This document shows, one piece after another, positions 37,103 to 47,061 of a stretch of DNA of 64,000 bases (positions are counted from its first letter, which is position 1; the number at the start of each line of letters is the position of its first letter). This DNA comes from Neobacillus nitrireducens (GTDB lineage Bacteria; Bacillota; Bacilli; Bacillales; Cytobacillaceae): contig NZ_CP133262.1 of NCBI RefSeq assembly GCF_030915405.1, positions 1,178,001 through 1,242,000 of the forward strand, in the 5' to 3' direction. The notes under the pieces were generated by a model that worked only from the letters and a program-made list of their open reading frames with translations, did not search any database and was not told the DNA's origin. Both the position numbers and the translations under genes were made by a program.

Positions 37103-38320
37103 ATGCGAACGATTGTATTTATAGAAACAAACAAATCTGGATCCAGCAGAGAAGCAATTAAAGTTGCCGAACGACTCGGCTTTTTTACGGTGTTATTCAC
37201 CAATAGACAAAAATTCATACAGCAAAGAACAGAATTTCCCGAAGTCCATCAAATGATTTTAGTGGAATTATCGAATGATGCTGAAATAAAAAAAAACCTC
37301 AACAAACTTCAACAACAAGGTAAACAAATTAAAGGCATTTTTAGTTTTGTCCATTCTTACGTTCACCTAGCAGCCGTCTTAGCAGAAGAATTTTGTACAA
37401 GTATAGTCTCTACTGATTCTATTTTTAAAATGGAAAATAAAGTCTTAACTCGTGAGCTTCTCAAAGGACACCCAAATTCCCCCTATTATGCCCTTTATAA
37501 TCCAGATAATTATTCCTTAGAGTATTTTATTGATCAAGCCAAGGACTATTTACCTCTTATTGTAAAGTCTCCTACATCCGCTGGATCAAAAGATGTTATC
37601 TTGGCAAATAACGAGAACCAGTTAAAACTGGCAATACAAGAGTTACAAAAAAGAAATGAACAGATTTTACTGGAGGAGTATCTAAAAGGCCCCCAATATT
37701 TAATTGAAGTATTAGTCCACAATGGAAAAGTGCATATTGTCGCGATCATCGAACAAGAGATTACTCTTTTACATCGATTTATCGTAACCGGATATTGTTT
37801 ACTACCATATATCAACCAAAGAATGTACGATAGTATCCTTGATTCAATAAGTTCCCTCTTAAAGGCTTTTGATATGAAAAATGGTGCCTGTCACCTTGAA
37901 ATGCGTTTAGTAAATGGGGTATGGAAATTAATTGAAATTAATCCAAGGATCTCAGGTGGAGCGATGAATCGAATCATTGAAGTCGGATATGGAATTAATT
38001 TAGTTGAGGAAACCATTCAATTAATGTTAGGAAATGCGCCTCGCCTTACAAAAAAACACAGGAAGTATGTATATGCACATTATTTAACAGTTGATTCTAA
38101 AGGAACATTAAATAAGGTAACGGGGAAAGAACACAGCTCACAATATCCCGGTGTAGAAGAGGTGTATATAAAACCTCGTCAAGGCCAGATCGTACGTCCG
38201 CCATTATCAATGGGTGATCGTTGCGGATACATTTTGGCATCCTCCGATTATAAAATGGAAGCGAAAAGAATTGCCATTCGAGTAGCTAGCAATATACGTT
38301 TCTACGTTGACCCATTATAG
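37103..38320 (+). CDS. ATP-grasp ligase of unknown substrate
   Basis: About 405 residues of the carbamoyl-phosphate-synthase-like ATP-grasp superfamily, which joins a carboxylate to an amine or thiol via acyl phosphate. The N-terminal pre-ATP-grasp domain (MRTIVFIETNKSGSSREAIK) is followed by LIVKSPTSAGSKDVILANN (ATP-binding loop), QILLEEYLKGPQYLIEVL, and WKLIEINPRISGGAMNR with the metal ligands E and N. AGGATGA precedes the ATG at 37103; an ATG four codons earlier overlaps that site. It is followed 80 bases later by a second ATP-grasp gene. It is probably a peptide or amino acid ligase. Confidence 0.75.
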   Translation: MRTIVFIETNKSGSSREAIKVAERLGFFTVLFTNRQKFIQQRTEFPEVHQMILVELSNDAEIKKNLNKLQQQGKQIKGIFSFVHSYVHLAAVLAEEFCTSIVSTDSIFKMENKVLTRELLKGHPNSPYYALYNPDNYSLEYFIDQAKDYLPLIVKSPTSAGSKDVILANNENQLKLAIQELQKRNEQILLEEYLKGPQYLIEVLVHNGKVHIVAIIEQEITLLHRFIVTGYCLLPYINQRMYDSILDSISSLLKAFDMKNGACHLEMRLVNGVWKLIEINPRISGGAMNRIIEVGYGINLVEETIQLMLGNAPRLTKKHRKYVYAHYLTVDSKGTLNKVTGKEHSSQYPGVEEVYIKPRQGQIVRPPLSMGDRCGYILASSDYKMEAKRIAIRVASNIRFYVDPL

Positions 38321-38402
38321 AATTTTGCGAGTGACAAATATTGAACAAAAATTCTAGTCTTATTATCAGAAAAAGAATGTGGAGAGGTGGAAAAGAAGAG
38401 AA

Positions 38403-39431
38403 ATGACGCTAATTGGCATGCTTCATCATCGTAGAGATCCAATTAATGTAAAGAAAGTATATGCTTATGCCGCTGTAGCAAAAGCAGAGGGAGTAAGTTT
38501 TTTTTACTTTACCCTAGGGAAGGTGAATATAAAACAGCAAAAAATTTTAGGAAAAGCCTATGAAAATGGACGATGGATTGAAAAAGAATTTCCATTACCA
38601 GATGTCATATATAATGCGAGTTATCTTGCAGGTGAGAACACTAGACATATTTTTGATTATTTGTTTGATAGGATTCCGTTTACAAGCCATTCGATTGGGG
38701 ACAAATTAACAGTATATAACAGAATTAAAAACGCAAATAAATTTAAACATTACCTTATTCCTTTCTATGAATTAACTAACGTTCAAATTTTTTTTGACAT
38801 GATCAAACGTTATCAAAAGGTTATTATCAAACCGCTATCAGGGCATCAAGGAGGAGACGTTGTTTTTATTGAAAAATATGGATCAAATCATTATAAAATA
38901 AATGATGCCGGAGTAGAATCATCTATGAATGAAAAACAATTGGTTAATTGGTTAACCCCTAAAATACAAGAACAGGAGTACGTAGTTCAACAGTTTATTA
39001 CAAGTCAAACAAAATCTGGGCATGTTTTTGATTTCCGGTTGCATGTACAAAAAAATGGAGAAGGAAAATGGGTGATTACTTCTATATATCCAAGGATCGG
39101 GCGTTTAGGAACGATAACATCTAATATGGGGAGTGGGGGTTATAGTACTTACTTGGATATTTTTTTAAAAACAGAGTTTGGTGACTCCTGGTATGATATT
39201 AAAAAGTATCTTGAACAGTTTGCGATAAGTTTTTCAAATCATTTTGATTCTTTATATGATAATGAATTGGATGAATTAGGAATTGACGTCGGCATTGATG
39301 CAAACCAAAAACTATGGCTTTTTGAAGTAAATTGGCGGCCAGGACCACCTAATATATATAGTCTTGAATTAGATGTAGCCAAAAACACGATTTTGTATGC
39401 TAAATATCTAGCTGACAAAAATAAACATTAA
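38403..39431 (+). CDS. YheC/YheD-type ATP-grasp protein (spore coat associated)
   Basis: About 342 residues with the YheC/D pattern: N-terminal LIGMLHHRRDPINVKKVYAYAAVAKAEG, YNRIKNANKFKHYLIPFYELT, the ATP-grasp loop VIIKPLSGHQGGDVVFIEK, VQQFITSQTKSGHVFDFRLHVQKN, and the metal-binding EVNWRPGPP. B. subtilis YheC and YheD are found with endospore coats. I use ATG 38403; a GTG 8 codons upstream is possible, with the GGAGAGGTGG site lying between them. It forms an operon with the preceding ATP-grasp gene. Confidence 0.82.
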   Translation: MTLIGMLHHRRDPINVKKVYAYAAVAKAEGVSFFYFTLGKVNIKQQKILGKAYENGRWIEKEFPLPDVIYNASYLAGENTRHIFDYLFDRIPFTSHSIGDKLTVYNRIKNANKFKHYLIPFYELTNVQIFFDMIKRYQKVIIKPLSGHQGGDVVFIEKYGSNHYKINDAGVESSMNEKQLVNWLTPKIQEQEYVVQQFITSQTKSGHVFDFRLHVQKNGEGKWVITSIYPRIGRLGTITSNMGSGGYSTYLDIFLKTEFGDSWYDIKKYLEQFAISFSNHFDSLYDNELDELGIDVGIDANQKLWLFEVNWRPGPPNIYSLELDVAKNTILYAKYLADKNKH

Positions 39432-39468
39432 ACTGGAAGAAAAATAAAACACTAAAAACATTGCCTAA

Positions 39469-39549
39469 AAAAGGCAGCTTGCCTCTCATGAACAGCACCA
39501 CCAATTTTGAACAATTGGGTTGCCAGTCATTAAAGGAAAGCTGCCTTTT
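39469..39549. terminator. Large branched hairpin between convergent genes
   Basis: A 12 bp perfect outer stem AAAAGGCAGCTT / AAGCTGCCTTTT encloses 57 bases, within which CCAATT / AATTGG forms an inner hairpin. It lies between the stop codons of the ATP-grasp gene (39431) and the Mur-ligase-like gene (39572) and probably ends both transcripts. It is much larger than the other terminators here. Confidence 0.65.
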
Positions 39550-39571
39550 ACGATTAAAGTTTTCTACTATT

Positions 39572-40951
39572 TTAACCTCTTAAATAGTCGATGACATCAT
39601 CGAAATCTGAGTCATCCCCGCCCGTTTTGAAATAAACAATGTCATTTGGGATTAAAAATGAATCAAAAAACCTCTTCATTTCGTCTGCATCTGAAAAATG
39701 ATAAACATTGTGCGGATTTACTCCTGCCTCTATAGCTGGCTTTTCAAAATCTTTTGCAATAAACCCTTTGGTGATGAGAATTTCGATCCCCGAGGCACTG
39801 ATTAGATGTCCTGCCTTTTCGTATTCTTCATCGGCATATTTTCCCAATGCCGCCATTCTCCCTAGAACAGCAATTTTTCTTTGCGATGGCAATGCTATTC
39901 TGCTTAACGTTTCTAAGCCTTTTCTTAAGGAAGCAGGATTTGACTTCCACGTATCATCCACCAGAGTAATGTGATTTCGTCCTTCAATTATTTGAAAATG
40001 GGATCTCATGTGGTGATAAGAAGACAATCTCTTTATAGCATAGGGAATATCCACTCCTAACATGGCAGCAGCTGCTATTGAAGCGACTGCATTATATACA
40101 CTGTGCTCACCAAGACCCGGTATATATCCTTTAAATTCCCTTTGCTTATATTCCATCCAAAAAGTCATACCGGATGAATGATATTGATACTTCTTAATCC
40201 TAAAAATAGCATTCGTGTTTTTTCCGAACGTTATTATCTCTCCCTTAAATTTAGAAGTATCGATGGAGGATAGATAATGGTCATCCGAATTTAGGATGAG
40301 AATTCCCTCATTATTCATTCCTTCCATAATTTTTGCCTTTTCTGCTAGATAGGTATCAAATGATCGAATTTTATCCGTATGATCCACATCAATCATTGTC
40401 ATAATCCCAATAGTAGGGTAAAAATACTTACAGGACTCCGTCATATCCCCTTTTGCAGATACAGCAGTTTCAAACACTGCCACATCCGTATCCTCATCTA
40501 TTCCCATTAAATAAGGCAGGTTGTAACAATTGGCATTTTTGCTGGATATGGTTGCTTGGACCTTATGTGTTCCTTCCAAAATGTGTTTTAGCATTTCTTT
40601 CGTTGTAGACTTTCCACATGTACCAGTTATGGCGACTACAGGAAGGTTAAACAGATGCCTGTAGTACGAAGTGAATTTAAAGAAACTGTCTTTTAGATCC
40701 TTTACCATAATGATTTGATTCGGATTTAAACTTTCCATTAGAGAAAAGGGTGAATCTGTAACGATGAATACATTTTTGTATTTCTTTATCGATTCAATAG
40801 GCACCGCTCTATTGTTCCAACGAAAGAATAACGTTTGACTTCTAATTTCAGATCTGTCATAAGTGACGTTCTTGATTCGTATACCTTTTTGCTTTTCATT
40901 AGGCTGAATACTCATGGCAGTTAAAATGTTCTCCAATAATAAAGTTTTCAA
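39572..40951 (-). CDS. Mur-ligase family protein (MurF-like paralogue)
   Basis: ATP-dependent amide ligase fold, 459 residues. P-loop AITGTCGKSTTKEML (G110-T116), carbamate-lysine region ETAVSAKGDMTESCKY, MIDVDHTDKIRSFDTYL, and a C-terminal domain with HITLVDDTWKSNPASL (the D-D-x-Y/W-N-x-N/S-P pattern of MurF) and VLGRMAALG. In MurF the typical sequence is D-D-A-Y-N-A-N-P; the change to DDTWKSNP suggests a different second substrate. It is convergent with two ATP-grasp ligases. ATP-grasp plus Mur-ligase is the same chemistry pair found in cyanophycin synthetase. Substrate unknown. Confidence 0.78.
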   Translation of the reverse strand: MKTLLLENILTAMSIQPNEKQKGIRIKNVTYDRSEIRSQTLFFRWNNRAVPIESIKKYKNVFIVTDSPFSLMESLNPNQIIMVKDLKDSFFKFTSYYRHLFNLPVVAITGTCGKSTTKEMLKHILEGTHKVQATISSKNANCYNLPYLMGIDEDTDVAVFETAVSAKGDMTESCKYFYPTIGIMTMIDVDHTDKIRSFDTYLAEKAKIMEGMNNEGILILNSDDHYLSSIDTSKFKGEIITFGKNTNAIFRIKKYQYHSSGMTFWMEYKQREFKGYIPGLGEHSVYNAVASIAAAAMLGVDIPYAIKRLSSYHHMRSHFQIIEGRNHITLVDDTWKSNPASLRKGLETLSRIALPSQRKIAVLGRMAALGKYADEEYEKAGHLISASGIEILITKGFIAKDFEKPAIEAGVNPHNVYHFSDADEMKRFFDSFLIPNDIVYFKTGGDDSDFDDVIDYLRG

Positions 40952-41122
40952 AATTTCCCTCCTGAAGTTCCTTTTTTGAAAAAAGCATCTCCCCCAATAA
41001 TAATGTTCTATATGATGGTAGCGATTGGTTCACTTTGAATTCAAAGGCTTATGTATCATATGACGTGTCCCCTCTTGCAGGTGTGTGATAAATACACAGG
41101 CTATAGAAATAAACAAGTATTA

Positions 41123-41146
41123 GAGGAGGTTTGTATAAACCTCCTC
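41123..41146. terminator. Hairpin after the gene at 41161
   Basis: GAGGAGGTTT / AAACCTCCTC with a 4 nt loop. No T tract follows on the minus strand, so it may protect the mRNA end rather than terminate. Confidence 0.5.
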
Positions 41147-41160
41147 AACATGATCTCTTA

Positions 41161-41583
41161 TTAAACGCAAGTAAACGATTGAATTTGTCTAAGGCTTATT
41201 CCGAAACGAACCCATCTACGTCCAGTCCAGCGAAACCCTGAGACAGAGTGTCTACCGATAAATGTTGGATAAAACCAGAATTGTTCACGACCTCTAAGCC
41301 ATACATACGTGAATCTGTGTAAACACCTAATCATACTACCTGGGTCTACAGCAAACGCTCCTACTTGTTGAGTCTGCTGAGGAACAATAGATGGTGGTGG
41401 TGATGTTGGCGGTCCAGGCTCCAGCTCTTGACCAGGAGGTGCAGAGGGAGGTTGTTGCCCACCAAATTGTCTTCCATCAATTGTTGATTGGTAATAATCC
41501 ATTTCTTGGTAGGGTAACGAATATATATAAGCTTCCTGACTATCTGGATAGTTATAATACAAAGGTCCTTGACTAGGATACAT
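41161..41583 (-). CDS. Pro/Tyr/Gln-rich small protein, probably spore surface
   Basis: About 140 residues. The N-terminal half is rich in Tyr, Pro and Gln (YPSQGPLYYNYPDSQEAYIY, then PPSAPPGQELEPGPPTSPPP). The C-terminal half is a compact aromatic domain (FTYVWLRGREQFWFYPTF, then GFRWTGRRWVRFGISLRQ) ending in SFTCV. I know similar aromatic domains from uncharacterised proteins of spore-forming Bacillus but no function. Low-complexity tyrosine-rich segments are common in coat proteins. The start ATG 41583 has AAAGGAGTG 8 bases ahead. Confidence 0.6.
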   Translation of the reverse strand: MYPSQGPLYYNYPDSQEAYIYSLPYQEMDYYQSTIDGRQFGGQQPPSAPPGQELEPGPPTSPPPSIVPQQTQQVGAFAVDPGSMIRCLHRFTYVWLRGREQFWFYPTFIGRHSVSGFRWTGRRWVRFGISLRQIQSFTCV

Positions 41584-41768
41584 AATATTCACTCCTTTTA
41601 TTTTTTATCTCATAACATCCTATTCATTAGTCATAGACCTATAAACTTGTTCTCTCATAAATGTGTATTTACCTATTCTTAACACCATTTTAACCACTTT
41701 CCTATGAATCTACAGAACATATTCTTATCTTCTATGGGCAGACACACAGTCAAATAGGTATTGACCTA

Positions 41769-41777
41769 CATAATGTA
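41769..41777 (+). promoter_or_regulatory. Possible sporulation-type -10 box
   Basis: CATAATGTA fits the SigE/SigK -10 pattern CATA-N3-TA and lies about 95 bases before the gene at 41872. The -35 element is not distinct, so this is weak. Confidence 0.3.
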
Positions 41778-41871
41778 CACAAAGCAATTACATGTGTTTT
41801 GGAGGGGTACATTTGTCCGGGAATATTAAAGAACATTCGGATACAGAGGTATAAGCATTGGAGGTATAGGG

Positions 41872-42360
41872 ATGACAAATTTTTTTTCGTTTCATGGGAC
41901 CATCACCATGATTACAGATCTTGTAGGACAAAATGGTGAAGGAGAAGGCTGTAGGAAATTACTATCTGTAGAAAATGGAATGGGAACAATAGTAAATTTC
42001 GTGGTGTCTCCCACAACTTACTTTGTAGACCATGTAATGGTGGCAGTGGGAGATCGCGTGACTGGATATTATGACGGAAATGCACCTGCTATTCTTATTT
42101 ACCCTCCGCAATATCAAGCACTCGTCATGGTAAAGAAAAGCCCATATCAGAATGTAAAAGTAGATTATTTTAATAGTGAGTTGGAGAGTAGTGATGGACG
42201 ATTACGATTAAATATTTCTCCATATACTCAAATAGTTTTAACAAATGGGCAGCTCTTTTCAAGAACACCTGTGAACCGAGATCTCATTGTTATATACGGA
42301 CCTGCCACAAAAAGTATCCCCGCCCAAACCACACCCTATAGAATTATAGTTTTGTGTTAG
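41872..42360 (+). CDS. Conserved small protein of spore-formers, unknown function
   Basis: 162 residues, mostly beta strand by composition: FFSFHGTITMITDLVGQNGE, SVENGMGTIVNFVVSPTTYFVDHVMVAVGD, VTGYYDGNAPAILIYPPQYQA, and RDLIVIYGPATKSIPAQTTP, ending in a lone cysteine. It looks like two OB-like barrels in tandem. I recall similar uncharacterised proteins in other Bacillus. It is divergent from the Tyr/Pro-rich gene. Confidence 0.6.
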   Translation: MTNFFSFHGTITMITDLVGQNGEGEGCRKLLSVENGMGTIVNFVVSPTTYFVDHVMVAVGDRVTGYYDGNAPAILIYPPQYQALVMVKKSPYQNVKVDYFNSELESSDGRLRLNISPYTQIVLTNGQLFSRTPVNRDLIVIYGPATKSIPAQTTPYRIIVLC

Positions 42361-42409
42361 GAGTTAAATAGAAAATTCCTATTTGGAATATTACGGGGTT
42401 ATATAGGAA

Positions 42410-42441
42410 AAAGCCTCATGATGAATGAACCATGAGGCTTT
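42410..42441. terminator. Bidirectional terminator
   Basis: AAAGCCTCATG / CATGAGGCTTT with a 10 nt loop. It lies between the stop codons of the gene ending at 42360 and etfA ending at 42523. Confidence 0.8.
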
Positions 42442-42522
42442 AATATAGAGTTATAGATAGTATCAAATAATTCATTTTAGGACTTAAAACTTCTACCTTT
42501 TTGTGGCCCCGACATCATTACA

Positions 42523-43557
42523 TCAACCACTGCTTGTATTGCTTACCTTTTCTCTAGATAAAGCTTTTTTAAACTGTTCTATTAGAATAGGAACGATCTC
42601 AAAGGCATCACCAACAATTCCATAATGACAGTTCTGAAAAATAGGGGCTTCTTTGTCCTTGTTAATAGCAATAATTAAACTGGAATTTTTCATTCCAACA
42701 ATATGTTGAATCGCACCGGAGATTCCAATTGCAAAATAAATTTTTGGCGTTACTGTCACACCTGTTTGCCCTACTTGATGGGCGTGATCGATCCACCCCG
42801 CTTCCACCACATCCCTGCTGGCACCAACCGCTCCTCCAAGAGTTTCCGCCAATTGGTGTATGATTTGAAAGCCCTCGAAACCCCCTAATCCTTTACCGCC
42901 GGCAACAACGATATCCGCCTCATCGATTCTTACTTTCTTAACCGTTTCCTTTACAATTTCCAGTACTTTAGTCCGAATATCTTCTTCCTTTAGGGATATT
43001 GTTTCTTCAATTATCTTTCCTGTTCTCCCGGACTCCGGAGGCAATGCCTTCATCACCTTGGCACGTACTGTCGCCATTTGGGGACGGTATTTTTTACATA
43101 AAATCGTCGCCATAATATTTCCACCAAATGCAGGCCTGCTCGCCAATAGTAACCCTGTTTCCTCTTCAACATCCAACTCTGTCGTATCTGCCGTCAAACC
43201 TGTCGGCAAATCGGTGGCAACTGCACTTGCCAGGTCTTTTCCTGTTGAGGTGGCCCCATAGAGGATAATTTCTGGTTTATATTTATCAGAACACTCCAAT
43301 AGCGCCTTCATATAGGTTTCGGTCCGGTAATGTTTAAAGATGGGTTGATCATAAACGTAGACTGTATCTGCTCCATATTCAAAAACAGTCTTTGTTAAAT
43401 GTTTAACATTTTCACCGATGAGAATACCCGCCAATTCCACTCCCCGTTTGTCTGCTAACTTTCTTCCGGCACCTAAAAGTTCTAGTGAAACGGAGGCAAC
43501 CACATCATCTTTTTGTTCAATGAATACCCAAACGCCTTTATAATCTTGGAAATCCAA
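42523..43557 (-). CDS. etfA: Electron transfer flavoprotein alpha subunit
   Basis: ETF subunit that carries the mobile FAD and passes electrons from acyl-CoA dehydrogenases to a quinone reductase. It has 344 residues. The FAD-binding C-terminal domain is clear: VAGGKGLGGFEGFQIIHQLAETLGGAVGASRDVVEAGW, then HAHQVGQTGVTVTPKIYFAIGISGAIQHIVGM and the NKDKEAPIFQNCHYGIVGD signature. It starts at TTG directly after the etfB stop (GGAGGG lies 8 bases before, inside etfB), so it is translationally coupled. Confidence 0.93.
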   Translation of the reverse strand: MDFQDYKGVWVFIEQKDDVVASVSLELLGAGRKLADKRGVELAGILIGENVKHLTKTVFEYGADTVYVYDQPIFKHYRTETYMKALLECSDKYKPEIILYGATSTGKDLASAVATDLPTGLTADTTELDVEEETGLLLASRPAFGGNIMATILCKKYRPQMATVRAKVMKALPPESGRTGKIIEETISLKEEDIRTKVLEIVKETVKKVRIDEADIVVAGGKGLGGFEGFQIIHQLAETLGGAVGASRDVVEAGWIDHAHQVGQTGVTVTPKIYFAIGISGAIQHIVGMKNSSLIIAINKDKEAPIFQNCHYGIVGDAFEIVPILIEQFKKALSREKVSNTSSG

Positions 43558-44385
43558 TTACACGCCCTCCTTCGTTTCAAACAGTTCTTTCTTTCCAAGC
43601 AAAATAGAGAGCAATTGATCTACTTGTGCCTCCGGGCTGCCTTCAAAGTACGTTCCCCCAGCCGGTTTTTGCGGAGCCCATACTTTGGAGACAATCGTAG
43701 GGGATCCTTTCAAACCAAGCTGCTTTATATCTACACCTTCTAGGTCATCAACAGACCAAATAATTGGTTTATATCTGGCAGCTTTTATCATGTTGGGAAG
43801 CGGAGAATATGGCACTTCATTGATTGTTTTTTCAACGGAAAATAAACACGGCAATGTGGACCGGACGACTTCATATCCGTCCTCCAACTTGCGATGGACA
43901 ATGGCATATCCTTCTTCTTGATTGATTTCCACAACTTTGTTTACAGAAGTCAGCGGTGGAATATCGATCCTTCGTGCTATTCCGGGTCCGACTTGCCCGG
44001 TATCTCCATCGATGGACATTTTTCCGCAAATAATCAAATCTATTGGCTTCGTTTTTGCTATTTTTTCAATCGCCTTTGTCACGGCATAACTCGTTGCCAA
44101 TGTATCTGCACCCGCGAACCGGCGGTCCGTGATTAAATAGCCCTCATCGGCGCCAATTTCAATGCACGTTTTTATCGCGTTAACCGCTGGAGGCGGCCCC
44201 ATCGTTACGACCGATACAATCCCTCCGTACCTTTCCTTTAGACGAACCGCCTCTTCAACAGCATGGGTATCATACGGATTCAAGATCGCAGGCGCTGTCC
44301 TCCGGTCCATTGTGTTTGTTTTTGGATTCATCTTAATAATTTTGGTGTCAGGCACTTGCTTGATACAAACTACAATATGCAGCAT
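43558..44385 (-). CDS. etfB: Electron transfer flavoprotein beta subunit, bifurcation-type motif
   Basis: 275 residues, N-terminus MLHIVVCIKQVPDTKIIKMN. The nucleotide-binding segment reads LIICGKMSIDGDTGQVGPGIARR (DGDTGQVGP at 126-134). Bifurcating ETFs carry DGDTAQVGP here and bind a second FAD instead of AMP, whereas ordinary ETFs such as the human one have D-D-x-N-Q-T. It stands first in an etfB-etfA operon, with GGGGAGGAG before the ATG. No dehydrogenase or ferredoxin gene is adjacent. Confidence 0.92.
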   Translation of the reverse strand: MLHIVVCIKQVPDTKIIKMNPKTNTMDRRTAPAILNPYDTHAVEEAVRLKERYGGIVSVVTMGPPPAVNAIKTCIEIGADEGYLITDRRFAGADTLATSYAVTKAIEKIAKTKPIDLIICGKMSIDGDTGQVGPGIARRIDIPPLTSVNKVVEINQEEGYAIVHRKLEDGYEVVRSTLPCLFSVEKTINEVPYSPLPNMIKAARYKPIIWSVDDLEGVDIKQLGLKGSPTIVSKVWAPQKPAGGTYFEGSPEAQVDQLLSILLGKKELFETKEGV

Positions 44386-44603
44386 TTAACTCCTCCCCTT
44401 TAATAAAAACCATATGGTTCCTTTATTTATCGAATGATGAAACTTGCTGGCTGTTTTCCAACTTAAAAGCCTTTTTTAGCCCGTTTACATTTACTTTATT
44501 AAAAGAGGTGTCCTGACATTCGAATTTTCTGATAAATATCTTTATTAATGTTTTTACTGGAGGCATCAAAATGAGGTTCTCTTGGATTTTTGTGATAAAA
44601 TTC

Positions 44604-44840
44604 ATTCCTTTTAAATAAGATGTCTTGTCCTTAATCAAGTAACAAGCAAAAGTAAAATTAGCGGAGATTTTCCGGTTAAATGCAGGATGGAGCTTGTTTC
44701 GGGGTATATAAGGGAAATCTTTCCGGTTATGTAAAGCAAATTCTACCATTTTCGAATATTTCGAGTAGATAGACGGAATCTCTCCGTCTATCTAAGCTTT
44801 TTTTAGAAATAATTACCAATTAAGCGGAATATTTCCGTTA
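44604..44840. repeat. Dispersed ~237 bp repeat, copy 1
   Basis: This stretch and 51924-52160 are the same sequence family in the same orientation, roughly 80 percent identical by eye over the whole length. It contains internal small palindromes such as GCGGAATCTCTCCGTC and GCGGAATATTTCCG and no coding sequence. It fills most of the 550-base gap 44386-44935 before the small gene at 44936. Confidence 0.8.
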
Positions 44841-44874
44841 AAAGAGGTCATCCAGAAATGGCATTAAAAAAATA

Positions 44875-44911
44875 ATCCCCCATCAATCCTTGAACGGAAA
44901 AAACGGGGGAT
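44875..44911 (-). terminator. Terminator of the small gene at 44936
   Basis: ATCCCCC / GGGGGAT with a 23 nt loop, followed on the minus strand by TTATTTTTTT. A strong terminator by composition. Confidence 0.8.
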
Positions 44912-44935
44912 AATCACCAAGTATTCTTTTTCCTT

Positions 44936-45130
44936 TTAGACATAAAATACCTCTCTTTCTTTTTCGTTTAAACTCTCACTAATGGCCTCTTCCCACCATC
45001 GAAAGTCATCTGAATTACGATTTTTCATGAGTTTTAACCGTTCATCCGCAAGCTTTGCCTTCCTAAGTGTTTCTTCCTCTTCCATTCCACAACAGATTTG
45101 ATAAATATCATCAAAGTGAGCGAGTGACAT
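44936..45130 (-). CDS. Small unknown hydrophilic protein
   Basis: About 64 residues beginning MSLAHFDDIYQICCGMEEEE; rich in Glu, Lys and Arg and probably helical, ending EKEREVFYV. ATG 45130 follows AAGGTGAT closely. No known family. It has its own strong terminator, which supports it being transcribed. Confidence 0.5.
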   Translation of the reverse strand: MSLAHFDDIYQICCGMEEEETLRKAKLADERLKLMKNRNSDDFRWWEEAISESLNEKEREVFYV

Positions 45131-45282
45131 TCCATCACCTTCTTTCATAAGTTTTGATGAATTATAAGAAACATTGCCCTCCCTTCTTTATGTCAATTAT
45201 ATGACCATTAAAGCGATAAAACCATTCTTTATTTTGTCAATATTTTGAATTTTTAAGGTGGTTTTTTTAAAAATAAAAAAAA

Positions 45283-45323
45283 GGCAAAACTGCCTCATCT
45301 ACAAATTAGTAAACAGTTTTGCC
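45283..45323 (-). terminator. Terminator of the GH1 gene
   Basis: GGCAAAACTG / CAGTTTTGCC with a 21 nt loop. On the minus strand it is followed by TTTTTTTTATTTTT. Confidence 0.8.
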
Positions 45324-45350
45324 GAATTTAACAGTTATACTCCTGTCTTC

Positions 45351-46814
<1,464 letters not shown>

Positions 46815-47061
46815 TTATAGTTAAATAGGCGTGCTTCCTTTTATCAAACGGATATATTTATAAGCCACTATTTAATGTGCTCTGTTTTTCCTTATATATT
46901 AAAAAGGTAAAGGTCCTCCAAATAAATTGGTAACACCCCGTCTTCCTTCGCCTTTCATTTCCAATACCTAGTGAGGTCCCTCAACCCGAACCAGGTACTA
47001 ATAGAACAGCTCTAATCATATTCATATAAATAAAAACAATGAGAAGGAGTGTTAAAATTAG

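Noticed and set aside
44423..44749. 108-codon minus-strand open frame before etfB
   Set aside because: Most of it lies inside the dispersed repeat (44604-44840), it has no good ribosome binding site, and the second repeat copy does not keep the frame.
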